In this document: positions 9,125-17,687 of the stretch, piece after piece | Layout: every line of letters starts with the position of its first letter | Position numbering within the stretch: position 1 is the first letter of the stretch | DNA from: Tenacibaculum mesophilum | Lineage (GTDB): Bacteria > Bacteroidota > Bacteroidia > Flavobacteriales > Flavobacteriaceae | Length of the DNA: 64,000 nucleotides | Assembly: GCF_003867075.1 (NCBI RefSeq) | Contig: NZ_CP032544.1 | Span: forward strand, 1,792,001 to 1,856,000 | Direction: 5' to 3' | Position numbers and translations under genes: made by a program | The notes under the pieces: model-generated | The model's database searches: none | Told to the model about the DNA's origin: nothing | Seen by the model: the letters and a program-made list of their open reading frames with translations, nothing else

Positions 9125-9907
9125 TTAATTTTTGTTTTTAAAAAGTACTTTAAGATGTTTTCCTCTTTCAAAATATTTTATTCTGAAAATAAATTTGTTT
9201 TTGCATAAAACATCGTAATTGTAAATATTCGAAGTAAAGTGAGATTTGTTCTTTTTTGCCAACTCTAAGCTTTTAGAAAATGAATTATAATTTAATAATG
9301 TATCTTCTAAATATATGTTAGATAAAGTATCATTTACTGATTCAATTTTATACTCCTCTTTTTTTATCTCCGTATTCGTAAATTTTGATATAATACTTTC
9401 TATATCTCCTTTTTCCTTATCTATTATAAACTTAAATATTAAGTTCTCTCTATCATTGGGGTTTGCATTTTCAACAGGCCTTAAAAGCTCATAATCAAAA
9501 AAGCTTGATTCTATTTCTTCTTTAGTTACTGAAGCTTTATTAACTACATTTTTAGCTGACTTATCCGCCATTGCACTTCCCGATATAATCTTCTCTTGGA
9601 CTTTCTTTTTTTGTTTTAGTTTTCTATTTTTTATGTCATCATAAACATAATTAAACATGCTTTCTATTTGATCAGAGTTGCCTTTAAAGTTAAATACATA
9701 ATCTGCATAATAATCATTTATTGTAACATGTTTTATTTCAAAAGTTGAGTTTTTATTTTTTACTTCCCTCTCACTTAAAAGATATACCCAAAAAGCAGTT
9801 GAAAGTAACAAAAGAGACAGTACGATTTTTATTGACTTCTTTTTTTTAATAAAAAAAAGAATGAAAATTACAACAATAACAACTAGAGAAAGAAAAATTA
9901 AATTCAT
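9125..9907 (-). CDS. Two-TM protein between PAAR and VasX-like effector genes, unknown
   Basis: A 260-residue protein I do not recognise. Two N-terminal hydrophobic helices (about 2-21 and 26-44) are separated by a KKKKS turn, so both ends are probably on the same side. A soluble region of about 210 residues follows, with a Lys-rich segment (NRKLKQKKKVQEK) near 94-106. Its ATG overlaps the stop of the PAAR gene (ATGA), so the two are translationally coupled. It could be the immunity protein for the PAAR protein's C-terminal domain; an adaptor role is less likely given its membrane helices. Nothing in the sequence decides this. Confidence 0.55.
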   Translation of the reverse strand: MNLIFLSLVVIVVIFILFFIKKKKSIKIVLSLLLLSTAFWVYLLSEREVKNKNSTFEIKHVTINDYYADYVFNFKGNSDQIESMFNYVYDDIKNRKLKQKKKVQEKIISGSAMADKSAKNVVNKASVTKEEIESSFFDYELLRPVENANPNDRENLIFKFIIDKEKGDIESIISKFTNTEIKKEEYKIESVNDTLSNIYLEDTLLNYNSFSKSLELAKKNKSHFTSNIYNYDVLCKNKFIFRIKYFERGKHLKVLFKNKN

Positions 9908-11520
9908 GATTCCGAAGGTTTAATATCTACAAACACTGTAAAAGGTCTATACTTTTCAGGATTATTTACATTTTTAAAATGTTGTAAACAGAACATTGCC
10001 ACCAAACCTGGCACCCATTGCTTAGCCATACCATTAGCTCCTCCATCTTCCCATCCTGCTCCAAAAGTATCAAGAAATATCACCCTATCTATTTCAACTT
10101 TTACTTCATTGGTCTTTTCATTTTTTAACACTCTATATTTTGCCAAACAACCTTGAATACCTCCAATAAATGTTGCTGCTTCATTCATATTTGGGTTTAA
10201 TGATGATGATACTCCATAGTAAGGAAGTGAAGTTTTTATTTTATAAGATGTATTCTTTGTAGAATCATTATCTATAACACCATCTTTATTATATTTCTCT
10301 TTAAGTTCCTTTTTTAAAGATGACAAAAAAGACTTAAACCTTTTTGAATCACGTATTTCTTTTGAAGGGTTTGAATTTTGATTAAATTCAAAATCTTTTC
10401 CTCCTCCAGAAAAAAAGTGATTAGCTAATTGTATTCCATTTTCTCCAAAACCATCTTCCAGATCAGAAAACAACCAAAGAGTAACTTTCATTTCTGCTTT
10501 TAAATATGCTTCTGGGTAAGATTTTGTTAACTTCACATTAAAAATATCATGATCTGACATCCCATTTTTCTTCATTTTAGCTTCACTGGGAGCATCTGCA
10601 TACTCCCAATCATATGCTCTATTTCCATTCCTATTAACAATAATTGTGTTTCCTTCTTCTATAATCCAACTACCTTTTTTAACCTCTCCTTTTTCTACTT
10701 CAACAAAACGGTCTTTTTTTTCTTCTTCAGAAGCTGGTACTATTAGATTACTAGGTGATGGTGTTGAATTACACGCTTCTTTTGTATTAGAATTTGAATT
10801 ACTACCTTCATTATTGGTACTTTCCTTTTCTTCCGAAGCATCTTCAACTTCCCAAGTAACTTCTACTTTTTTATCTTGTACCGTACCTGTTAGTTCAACC
10901 ACTTCTTCTTCATTTGTGGTTGTACTACCATTTTCATCAGTAGTTTCAACAGGTTTCTTTACTTTAAACGTAATACTTTCTCCTTCTGGTATATTATACA
11001 CATAAGCTCGAAGTGTTACTTCTTTTAACACTTTTGACTTCCGTATTATATTCTTCTCTTTTAGCCATTGTAAATTATAAATTCGCGGTTCTCCTTGCTC
11101 TTCTTCTTTTAGCTTTTCTTGATTTTCTTCCGCTTCTTTTATTTTACTATTGTGAGCCAATCTATCTACAATACTAATTTTAGGAAATGGTATTTTATTT
11201 ACTGGCATATTAACCGATGGAACTGGCGCAGCACTACCCACTATAATATTAGCTTCTCCTGCTGTTATTGTTCCTCCGTGAGCTGTTAGGTCTCCCAAAC
11301 ATGCTACGGGTTTTCCGTTAATTAAAATATTAGGAAATCCTTGTGCTATGGTATCTGGTGGTCCTACACAGGTACACATGCTACCTATGGTGGCTACGGG
11401 TTTACCATTGGCTAATACATTTGCTTCTCCTTGTGCTATTGGTCCTCCAACATGAGGGGTTGTTCCACTACACATAGGACATGCATGCATACTACCTACT
11501 GTTGCTACTGGTCCTGGCAT
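9904..11520 (-). CDS. PAAR-domain T6SS tip protein with C-terminal extension
   Basis: A 538-residue protein. Residues 1-100 are a PAAR-like spike domain with repeated turns: GPVATVGSMHACPMCSG, GEANVLANGKPVATIGSMC and GFPNILINGKPVACLGD. It should cap the VgrG spike. Residues about 165-215 look like an Ig-type beta domain (EVTLRAYVYNIPEGESITFKV) similar to the linker of other effectors here. An Asn/Ser/Glu-rich linker follows, then a C-terminal region (about 300-538, LANHFFSGGGKDF and FLDTFGAGWEDGG) that I cannot assign. That region is probably the effector, with the overlapping downstream membrane gene as possible immunity. VgrG is encoded 21 bp upstream. Confidence 0.8.
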   Translation of the reverse strand: MPGPVATVGSMHACPMCSGTTPHVGGPIAQGEANVLANGKPVATIGSMCTCVGPPDTIAQGFPNILINGKPVACLGDLTAHGGTITAGEANIIVGSAAPVPSVNMPVNKIPFPKISIVDRLAHNSKIKEAEENQEKLKEEEQGEPRIYNLQWLKEKNIIRKSKVLKEVTLRAYVYNIPEGESITFKVKKPVETTDENGSTTTNEEEVVELTGTVQDKKVEVTWEVEDASEEKESTNNEGSNSNSNTKEACNSTPSPSNLIVPASEEEKKDRFVEVEKGEVKKGSWIIEEGNTIIVNRNGNRAYDWEYADAPSEAKMKKNGMSDHDIFNVKLTKSYPEAYLKAEMKVTLWLFSDLEDGFGENGIQLANHFFSGGGKDFEFNQNSNPSKEIRDSKRFKSFLSSLKKELKEKYNKDGVIDNDSTKNTSYKIKTSLPYYGVSSSLNPNMNEAATFIGGIQGCLAKYRVLKNEKTNEVKVEIDRVIFLDTFGAGWEDGGANGMAKQWVPGLVAMFCLQHFKNVNNPEKYRPFTVFVDIKPSES

Positions 11521-11541
11521 ATATTTTAGTTTTTAAAAAGA

Positions 11542-13386
11542 TTACATTATATCAAACTTACCGCTTGCTCCTTGTACAACAGTCATTTGCCCTTGTACTT
11601 TTGTTTGTTGTCCTTTTAACTCGGCTGCCACTTGACCTTCAATAGTTGTGTTTTGCCCTTTAATGGTAGCTTTACTACTTGCTTCAATGGCTACATTTGC
11701 ACTACTTGTAATACTAGCGTCTTTATCTGCCTGAGCTTTAATTGCTCCTTGAGATAAGATTGAAGTGTCTTTTTCTGATGCTGTTTTTATTTCTCCTTTT
11801 GCTTGTAGTTCGATATTTTCTTCAGCAATTATTTTTACATTTTTTGCAGAAAACTCCATAGTTTCAGCAGACTGAACAAACAATGATTTTTCTTTAGTAT
11901 CAAAGGTTATGATACTTCCGTCTTTGTCTTTTATGGTTATTTTCTCTTTATCTTTTGTGTCATCTAACTCAATAGTGTGTCCACCTCGCGTAATAATACT
12001 CTTTCTTACATTTTCTTCATCTCCACCTGCTCCATTTTTACCTGTAAACATACTTCCCATTACAAAGGGACGGTTAGGGTCGTTATGCTCAAAACCTACC
12101 ATTACTTGGTCTCCTACTTCTGGAATAAAAACAAAACCTCTATTAGTTTTAGTAAGATCACTGCTCCCTGCATCTGGGGTCATTACACGAATAAAATCTG
12201 TTTTTGCTCCAATAGCTTCTTGCCAGTAAAACTGAACTTGTACACGTCCTTTACTTTCTGGGTCTTTATTACTTACTACCTTCGCTACTTGATTATTAGC
12301 TACAGCTGGTGCTATGTTTTCGTTTAATGGTAAGCTTTTTGTGTTTGCTGGAATTGCCTCAAAAGTATTAGAATATGCTCCTCCTACATCTGCAAAGTGG
12401 CTTATTTGTGTTATAATATATTCTCCATACTGTTTTACAGTATATTTTCCTTCGTCATACTTTGCTGCACTTACTTTAATTACGCTCCCTAAACTTAGTC
12501 CTTTTGCTCCTCCACTTGCTTTAAGCACATTACCTCCTGCACTTAACCCTTGTAATCGTTTTTGTAAATACTCATCTAATGATGATTTGTCTTGTAAAAA
12601 CACATCACTTACACCAAAGTCTTTTACTTCTTTATAAACTTGTTCTGATGCTTTAAGTGCTGTATTTGCTAAATCGTTTAATCCTTCGTTAGTTACTTTT
12701 AAATCTCCTTCAAAAAACTGATCATTTAATGAATCGTAACTATAAGTTGCTAAAGTAGGATTATACGTTTTCGTTTTTATTTGTAGCTCTTTTAAGTCTT
12801 TACTATATTCTAGCTCTATTGGTTTTTGACCTTGTGATTCTGGCTTTCCAAAAATAACGTCTACTCCATCAAAATAAAACCATTCATTATACTGATATGC
12901 TAATCTTTGTAGGTACTTATAATCGCTCTCTGCGTATTGGCATTGGTAAGGAATTACTGAAGTGTATGCTGGATTAATCTTGTTTTTTATAGCGGTAGTA
13001 TCCATGATCTCTGAAATAATACTTGCCAAATCTTTTTCTAGCCAAGATTTCTGTTGTTTTCCATTTTCTAGTAAAACTGTTTGAGATAATCCTTTAAGTA
13101 TTAATTCACCGTGTAAACCTATTTCATTATGGCGCATTGACACATCTAACACAACACCTATAAATGCTTTACCAGAAACGTTAGTTGTTAATTGTTTTCC
13201 TAACCATTCTTTTGATTTTTCCAAGGTGTAACTTCCTGCTTCTTCTACAGTTTCTATGTCTACCACGACTTCAAAAGTATGGTGCTGGTATAAGAATTGG
13301 TTTATTGTAATTGTTTTATAGCTCTTTACAAAATTACCATCTATAGTAATTTGTTTATCTAATGCTTCTTCTTTTATCTTATGCAT
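11542..13386 (-). CDS. tssI: T6SS spike protein VgrG (TssI)
   Basis: A 614-residue VgrG. The N-terminal part (1-350) is the gp27/gp44-like hub. The OB-fold/gp5-like region around 365-460 carries QVAKVVSNKDPESKGRVQVQFYW, VMTPDAGSS and PEVGDQVMVGFEHNDPNRPFVMGS. The C-terminal beta-needle has short repeats (KAQADKDASITSSANVAIEASSKATIKGQNT), ending without an effector domain. Three VgrG monomers should form the tip that carries the PAAR protein encoded next downstream. It lies downstream of the tube gene tssD but behind that gene's terminator, so it probably depends partly on its own or read-through transcription. Confidence 0.95.
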   Translation of the reverse strand: MHKIKEEALDKQITIDGNFVKSYKTITINQFLYQHHTFEVVVDIETVEEAGSYTLEKSKEWLGKQLTTNVSGKAFIGVVLDVSMRHNEIGLHGELILKGLSQTVLLENGKQQKSWLEKDLASIISEIMDTTAIKNKINPAYTSVIPYQCQYAESDYKYLQRLAYQYNEWFYFDGVDVIFGKPESQGQKPIELEYSKDLKELQIKTKTYNPTLATYSYDSLNDQFFEGDLKVTNEGLNDLANTALKASEQVYKEVKDFGVSDVFLQDKSSLDEYLQKRLQGLSAGGNVLKASGGAKGLSLGSVIKVSAAKYDEGKYTVKQYGEYIITQISHFADVGGAYSNTFEAIPANTKSLPLNENIAPAVANNQVAKVVSNKDPESKGRVQVQFYWQEAIGAKTDFIRVMTPDAGSSDLTKTNRGFVFIPEVGDQVMVGFEHNDPNRPFVMGSMFTGKNGAGGDEENVRKSIITRGGHTIELDDTKDKEKITIKDKDGSIITFDTKEKSLFVQSAETMEFSAKNVKIIAEENIELQAKGEIKTASEKDTSILSQGAIKAQADKDASITSSANVAIEASSKATIKGQNTTIEGQVAAELKGQQTKVQGQMTVVQGASGKFDIM

Positions 13387-13432
13387 GGGGGTATTTTTTC
13401 TTTGTTAGAATAATTTTCAATGCTATTTTTTA

Positions 13433-13473
13433 AACAAAAAAAGACCTTCCTTTGTAATAAAGAGAAGGTCTTT
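13433..13473 (-). terminator. Terminator of tssD
   Basis: On the minus strand, a stem AAGACCTTCTC / GAAGGTCTT with a loop of about 13 nt is followed by a long T-rich run (complement of AAACAAAAAAA). It lies 45 bp after the tssD stop codon and before vgrG. This fits the usual need for far more tube protein than spike protein. Confidence 0.75.
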
Positions 13474-13517
13474 AATAAATAAATTATATAAAACTAAATG
13501 TTATTTAGTCCTTCTCA

Positions 13518-13916
13518 TTAAGCTACTGGCCAACGGTTATCTAAGTTTGCGTTACCAATTAATAATTCTTCAGCTGAGAAAGTAACTGTTAATTTCATTG
13601 GAATTTCGTTGTTTACATCTAATTCTTCTTTGAAGTAAACGATGTAAGCGTTTTTAAATTCTACTTCTTTCATTTTTGAATCTTCATCTGTTTTCTTGAA
13701 AACAATTTTTCCATCTACAGACTTAAACTGGCTATTCACCATTGCCTCGATAACAGAAGTATCTGATGTTGATTCAATAGTTAAAGTAACTCTTCCTCCG
13801 TTTACACTTGAAGATGGCTTACCTTTTGTGTCTGTGTTTCTGTTTAAGCTGTACTCAGCTTCTAATACGTCGAATTCTTTTCCTGCGAATTCGAAACTTG
13901 CTCTAAATGATCCCAT
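13518..13916 (-). CDS. tssD: T6SS tube protein TssD (Hcp-like, Bacteroidota type)
   Basis: A 132-residue protein of the Bacteroidota Hcp family. It opens MGSFRASFEFAGKEFDVLEAEYSLNR, continues GKPSSSVNGGRVTLTIEST and ends LIGNANLDNRWPVA, all typical of TssD. Hexamers of this protein build the inner tube expelled by sheath contraction. It is monocistronic: a hairpin-rich leader of about 300 bp lies upstream and a terminator directly downstream. A second, longer TssD is encoded at 24337-25122. Confidence 0.95.
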   Translation of the reverse strand: MGSFRASFEFAGKEFDVLEAEYSLNRNTDTKGKPSSSVNGGRVTLTIESTSDTSVIEAMVNSQFKSVDGKIVFKKTDEDSKMKEVEFKNAYIVYFKEELDVNNEIPMKLTVTFSAEELLIGNANLDNRWPVA

Positions 13917-14220
13917 AGTTTCTTTTTTTTGGGTTTAATAATTAATTTTAAAATACTTTTTAGAGCTTTCTCAATAAAAAAAGAGAAAGCTTTAAACAAT
14001 ATAAAACCTTCTCTTTTTTTATTTTTGGCGCCATTCTAAAAGAAGAAAGAAGATAACAAATATTGCCTTGTGTGGTGTAAATTTATACTATAGTTTTCTT
14101 ACTACCAAATTTTTATGTAAATAAATTGTTACTTTTCTTAAAGTATTTTCTCAAGAAACCTTAACAATCTTAGCTAAACAAAGACTACTACTGATTAAAT
14201 TGACTTTACGCTCTTTAAAG
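13917..14220 (-). other. Intergenic leader region upstream of tssD
   Basis: No coding sequence is evident. The region contains a 9-bp inverted repeat at 13964-13991 (AGCTTTCTC / GAGAAAGCT) that would form a hairpin in the tssD 5' leader but lacks a downstream T tract, so it is more likely a leader structure than a terminator. No full TAnnTTTG box was found on the tssD strand, which leaves the promoter undefined. Confidence 0.5.
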
Positions 14221-14715
14221 TTATTGGGCTTTTGAAAAGTGTTTTATTTTAAACCCCATATTTTCATATAAAGTAATGAGTTTATCTTTATCATTATAAT
14301 CTTTAATATCTTTTACTTTCCAACTAACTTTTTCTTTTGTGGCTTTATCAATCAAGTTAAATAAATGCATCATTGCAACTTCTTCGAAGCCCTTGTTTTT
14401 TCCATTTCTATCTTGTAAAAAAACTTCTTTACTTCTCATTTTGTCCCACATCTTCACCCATAACCCAGATTCTTTAACTGGAGGCGTGTTCATAGTATCA
14501 ATATCAAAAACTTCTATTTCGTTTTCTTTAGAGTTTATTGCTACTAACACTTCTACACCTTTATTAGTTGTTTCTATTACACATTTTACTTCTTTACCTA
14601 CTCGTTCATCTAATAAATACTTAACTTTCTTTAAACGGTTTCTTTCTAGCTCTATTCCTTGTTCTTTCTTTTTTAATTCTTTTAATTTTTTTCTAAATAT
14701 CAGTTTAAAAATCAT
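14221..14715 (-). CDS. Hypothetical protein with possible GNAT-like C-terminus
   Basis: A 164-residue protein. The N-terminus is basic and helical (residues 1-35). The C-terminal part GFEEVAMMHLFNLIDKA ... DKDKLITLYENMGFKI resembles the last motifs of GNAT acetyltransferases (helix, then LYE..GFK), but the acetyl-CoA loop Q/RxxGxG/A is not clear, so the assignment is weak. It stands alone between tssD and the lipoprotein array. A possible -7 box (TACTTTTG, 14887-14894, minus strand) is about 170 bp upstream. It could be a cargo gene of the T6SS island with no secretion role. Confidence 0.5.
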   Translation of the reverse strand: MIFKLIFRKKLKELKKKEQGIELERNRLKKVKYLLDERVGKEVKCVIETTNKGVEVLVAINSKENEIEVFDIDTMNTPPVKESGLWVKMWDKMRSKEVFLQDRNGKNKGFEEVAMMHLFNLIDKATKEKVSWKVKDIKDYNDKDKLITLYENMGFKIKHFSKAQ

Positions 14716-15146
14716 ACATATAAATTTAATTGAAAAACTGCTACTAACACGTTTATAATTATAATGAAGAAAGAGTTGTATTAAATTTTAATTTGATTAC
14801 TACCATATTGTAATTTTATAGTAGCTCTTTTTTCTTCTTCAAAATATAAGAATGTTAGATTTATCCTTTCTTTTTTAGCAGTTAAGCAAAAGTAGTAAGT
14901 TTTTTATATTGACTGACAGTAATTACTAATAATATACTTATGTAAGAAGTAAAGAGATTAAAGTTTAGCAACTAATTACAATGGTTCACCTCAGCAAAAA
15001 CTAATCTTGCAGTATTGTTACCTCAGTTTTTTTTAATATCCAGAGGTAATTTTTGTTCCATCATAATACACTTTTACAGAGTTATCATTACTTTCTTTTA
15101 AGTATGCCTTATCATTTTTACAAAAGCTATTAGAAAATAGTTTTAT
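14716..15146 (-). other. Intergenic region with an in-frame coding remnant
   Basis: Most of this stretch holds no gene. At 15033-15146, on the minus strand, the frame of the upstream lipoprotein stays open after its TAA for 37 codons (LFSNSFCKNDKAYLKESN then VKVYYDGTKITSGY, ending in TAA). This looks like the tail of a lost gene or a former longer C-terminus. A -7-like box (TACTTTTG) is at 14887-14894. Confidence 0.5.
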
Positions 15147-15746
15147 TTATCCTTCAAAATCTCCACAATCATGAATCTCTAGTTTTTCTAATTCTTTTTT
15201 TGTTATATAAAATTTATTGATTTTAAAATCTTCTATTTCTTGAAAATTAGCATCTAACTCAAAATTATAAATTGGAACTTCTTCTACTTTAGTTATAAAT
15301 AACTTTATTCTTTTGTTTTCTTGAATAAAAAGTATTTCATATGTTTTCCCTTTTTTAACAATACTTTCTACCTCGAATTTTTTTTCCTTCGAATCTTCAC
15401 AAATATTAGTTAAAATTACTTCTTTGTTACTAAATTTAACATTAGCTATATCACATGAATAACAGGCTCCTGAAACATCATACGTATATTTTTTTAACAC
15501 CTCTTTCTCTTCCTCATCTAGAGATAGTCCTATCATATCTTCGTTCAAAACCTCTTTAATATCAAACTCTAGTTTTTTTACATTCTCTATACTTTCTGAA
15601 GTATCTTCTTCTGTATCATTATGATTATTTCCCTCTACATTTACTGATTGTATCTCCTTTTTTTCTTGTACTACATCAGCATCTTGTTTTGTTGTTATTT
15701 TACAACTTATAAAAAGTAATAGAATAATTAATTTAGTGTATTTCAT
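15147..15746 (-). CDS. Lipoprotein, putative immunity or accessory protein
   Basis: A 199-residue lipoprotein with signal MKYTKLIILLLFISC and lipobox Cys15, then an acidic, low-complexity linker rich in Glu/Asp/Thr (about 20-55). The soluble domain contains a Cys pair (SGACYSCDIANVKF) and another near the C-terminus (IHDCGDFEG). No family is recognised. It is the second lipoprotein behind the truncated LAS-peptidase cassette (16554-17435). Since T6SS peptidoglycan effectors are neutralised in the periplasm, an immunity role is plausible. The reading frame continues past the stop into a 37-codon remnant. Confidence 0.6.
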   Translation of the reverse strand: MKYTKLIILLLFISCKITTKQDADVVQEKKEIQSVNVEGNNHNDTEEDTSESIENVKKLEFDIKEVLNEDMIGLSLDEEEKEVLKKYTYDVSGACYSCDIANVKFSNKEVILTNICEDSKEKKFEVESIVKKGKTYEILFIQENKRIKLFITKVEEVPIYNFELDANFQEIEDFKINKFYITKKELEKLEIHDCGDFEG

Positions 15747-15804
15747 ATTGAAATCTATTTTAGTTTTTTACTAATCTAAAATATTCAAGACTCTAATTCC
15801 TCTC

Positions 15805-16557
15805 CTAGTTGGAAACTTCTACTTTTGCTTTATTTTCATGAAACATTCCATCTTCTTTTAACATTATTTCTCTTCTTATAAATATAGATTCATCCTCCAT
15901 TGAATTATAACTATAAACAATAATATTATTAGAATCTATTGTAAAACACTCATGATAAGAAACATCCTCTAACCCAATCCCAGATGTAATTAACCTTACT
16001 CTATCTATTAATTTATTCTGAATGTTATTATAAGTGAGTAATTCTAAATTGTAACCTATAGGGCTAATGTCTCCTTCTATAGTTTCATCAAATATTTTAT
16101 TTAACAGTATAAAAAAGTCAATCTCTTTATAATTAGATTTTACTCTTTCATATAGATAGTTCTCTGAAAAAAAAGTCCTTTTAATGTCTTCATCTTTATT
16201 TTCTAACAAAAAATAATAATAAGAAGGCTGGTACTTTTTAGTTGAACTATTAATTTTTTCTATTGTTGTTTTATATAATAATCTATCTTCATCAGGACTT
16301 AAAACATTTAAACTATCAGTATTTAATTGAATATAGTATTCAATATTTTTAATAGTATTTTGCTCTTCTACAATATCTTTATCACAGTTATTTTCAAAAA
16401 TTTTATTTTCTATAAACTTTACTTTATAAGCAAAACTTTTATTACCACTTTTCTTTACTTCCTCTTTATTAGCGTTCCCTTTATCTTCTTTTTTATTTAC
16501 ATTGGTAGTACATTGTGTTAAAAAAAGAAGCGAAAGAATAAATATACTTTTCATCAT
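15805..16557 (-). CDS. Lipoprotein, probable immunity protein of orphan LAS-peptidase cassette
   Basis: A 250-residue lipoprotein (signal MMKSIFILSLLFLTQC, Cys16) with a Lys/Glu/Asn-rich linker and a beta-rich domain of unknown family (for example YNLELLTYNNIQNKLIDRVRLITSG). Its start overlaps the stop of the toxin cassette by 4 bases (ATGA), giving the tight toxin-immunity coupling usual in effector pairs. A peptidase acting on the cell wall would be blocked in the periplasm, which fits a lipoprotein. Function is inferred from position only. Confidence 0.6.
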   Translation of the reverse strand: MMKSIFILSLLFLTQCTTNVNKKEDKGNANKEEVKKSGNKSFAYKVKFIENKIFENNCDKDIVEEQNTIKNIEYYIQLNTDSLNVLSPDEDRLLYKTTIEKINSSTKKYQPSYYYFLLENKDEDIKRTFFSENYLYERVKSNYKEIDFFILLNKIFDETIEGDISPIGYNLELLTYNNIQNKLIDRVRLITSGIGLEDVSYHECFTIDSNNIIVYSYNSMEDESIFIRREIMLKEDGMFHENKAKVEVSN

Positions 16558-17435
16558 TTTTTATATTTTATTTTAACCCCTTGAATATGTAAGTGATCTT
16601 TATGATGTTTATCTGACTTACAATGATTCAAATCTTTATTTTCATGTGTTTTATTTGATAGATTTTTAATGGTATCCCCCCATCCAAACTTATGTAAAGC
16701 ATCTAAAAAAGTATTTTGTCTTTCAATATCTAAATCTTTATTATTTACATAAATTACTGGAATTTTATTCCCTTTTGAATCTTTATCTATTTTAGCCCTT
16801 TTCTTATCTTTTCTTAAATATTTAAAATCCATATTAAACCCATTAAAGTGGCTAACACTATAAGCTCCCGTACCATCTGTTGCAACTGAACCATTAGAAA
16901 CAACATCTACATAATTAACATCTGCCAACGCTCCTATTAAAGTAGCAAAAGCCTCTGGATTGAAATACTCTCTTGAAGTATCTTCATATAAAGCAAAATT
17001 GATATTTTTTGAATCTGAGTATTTAAAAACCTTCGGGCTACCTTTAAAAGGGGTTATTAACGGATTTTTTAAATTTCCATCTTTTTTATAATAACGAGTT
17101 CTTGCCCCTATTGTCACTTTTTTCCATTCTCCTCCTTTCTTTGTTTTCCACTCATGTTTTGTCCCATCAACCCACCTTTGAGACTCAATAACATCAAAGT
17201 TCCCTAAACTATGTTTGCCTCCTTCTTTATCATGATAGATATAACTCACTTCTTTCAATCCTTTAAAATCTAGTTTACTTATTTCTCCCGTATGATAAAT
17301 ATTTATGATATTTTGATTTATTAACTCAAACCATTTACCTTCCCCATAATACCAAAGATTAGGACGGTTATCAAAAAACTCTTCGTATTTTACTTCAAAC
17401 CAATTTTGATTTTCAGGCTCTGCATCTACAACCAT
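16554..17435 (-). CDS. Orphan effector C-terminal module: LAS-type (M15/M74-like) peptidase
   Basis: A 293-residue open frame starting MVVDAEPENQNWFEVKYEE. Residues 1-45 are the pre-toxin linker shared by all effectors here (NRPNLWYYGEGKWFEL). The C-terminal 150 residues resemble LAS-type murein endopeptidases: SHFNGFNMDFKYLR gives H-x6-D and HHKDHLHIQG gives the final H-x-H, the expected zinc ligands. Similar residues occur in the effector at 22753-24330. The N-terminal delivery part is missing. Upstream sequence keeps a frame coding for more linker but lacks a start codon, so this looks like a displaced, truncated cassette. Cleavage of murein cross-links is inferred. Confidence 0.65.
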   Translation of the reverse strand: MVVDAEPENQNWFEVKYEEFFDNRPNLWYYGEGKWFELINQNIINIYHTGEISKLDFKGLKEVSYIYHDKEGGKHSLGNFDVIESQRWVDGTKHEWKTKKGGEWKKVTIGARTRYYKKDGNLKNPLITPFKGSPKVFKYSDSKNINFALYEDTSREYFNPEAFATLIGALADVNYVDVVSNGSVATDGTGAYSVSHFNGFNMDFKYLRKDKKRAKIDKDSKGNKIPVIYVNNKDLDIERQNTFLDALHKFGWGDTIKNLSNKTHENKDLNHCKSDKHHKDHLHIQGVKIKYKK

Positions 17436-17574
17436 AAACAGCTTCGTTTTTTTATCTGTTGTTTTATTTAGAGCTTCTCTGTATTTTTTCTGATCTTTCT
17501 CATCCTTAGGTGATAGTGTAACTGCGTCTATCGCGAAGTTTCTAAAATCTTCGGCATTTGATATGTTCTTTTTA
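17419..17574. repeat. 156-bp direct repeat, copy 2 (effector linker)
   Basis: Identical to 23648-23803 except for one base (C at 17532 against A at 23761). It encodes the KKNISNAEDF...KLFMVVDAEP linker. A shorter, more diverged copy lies at about 21003-21077. Sharp loss of identity at both ends marks likely recombination borders. Confidence 0.85.
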
Positions 17575-17625
17575 CAACTAATTATAAAAACTAATAGAAT
17601 TAGAGTAAATATTTTTATTTCTCAT
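17436..17625 (-). pseudogene. Broken 5' end: lipoprotein leader fused to effector linker
   Basis: On the minus strand the frame of the orphan toxin continues upstream through KKNISNAEDFRNFAIDAVTL and KKYREALNKTTDKKTKLF, then into a lipoprotein-type leader (KIFTLILLVFIISC) and a stop. An ATG at 17625 is out of frame by one base. Removing one A from the A5 run at 17612-17616 would give MRNKIFTLILLVFIISC in frame with the linker. I read this as a recombination scar: the start of a lipoprotein gene joined to an effector linker, then frameshifted. The linker part is a 156-bp copy of sequence in the intact effector. Confidence 0.6.
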
Positions 17626-17687
17626 TTTCTTTTTTTAAAAAAACTCATATATTTCTGTTTTTATTATACACAGATACATACTATTAA

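Noticed and set aside
13964..13991. Inverted repeat as terminator of the 14221-14715 gene
   Set aside because: It is not followed by a T tract on the minus strand and lies in the tssD leader; a leader hairpin is more likely.
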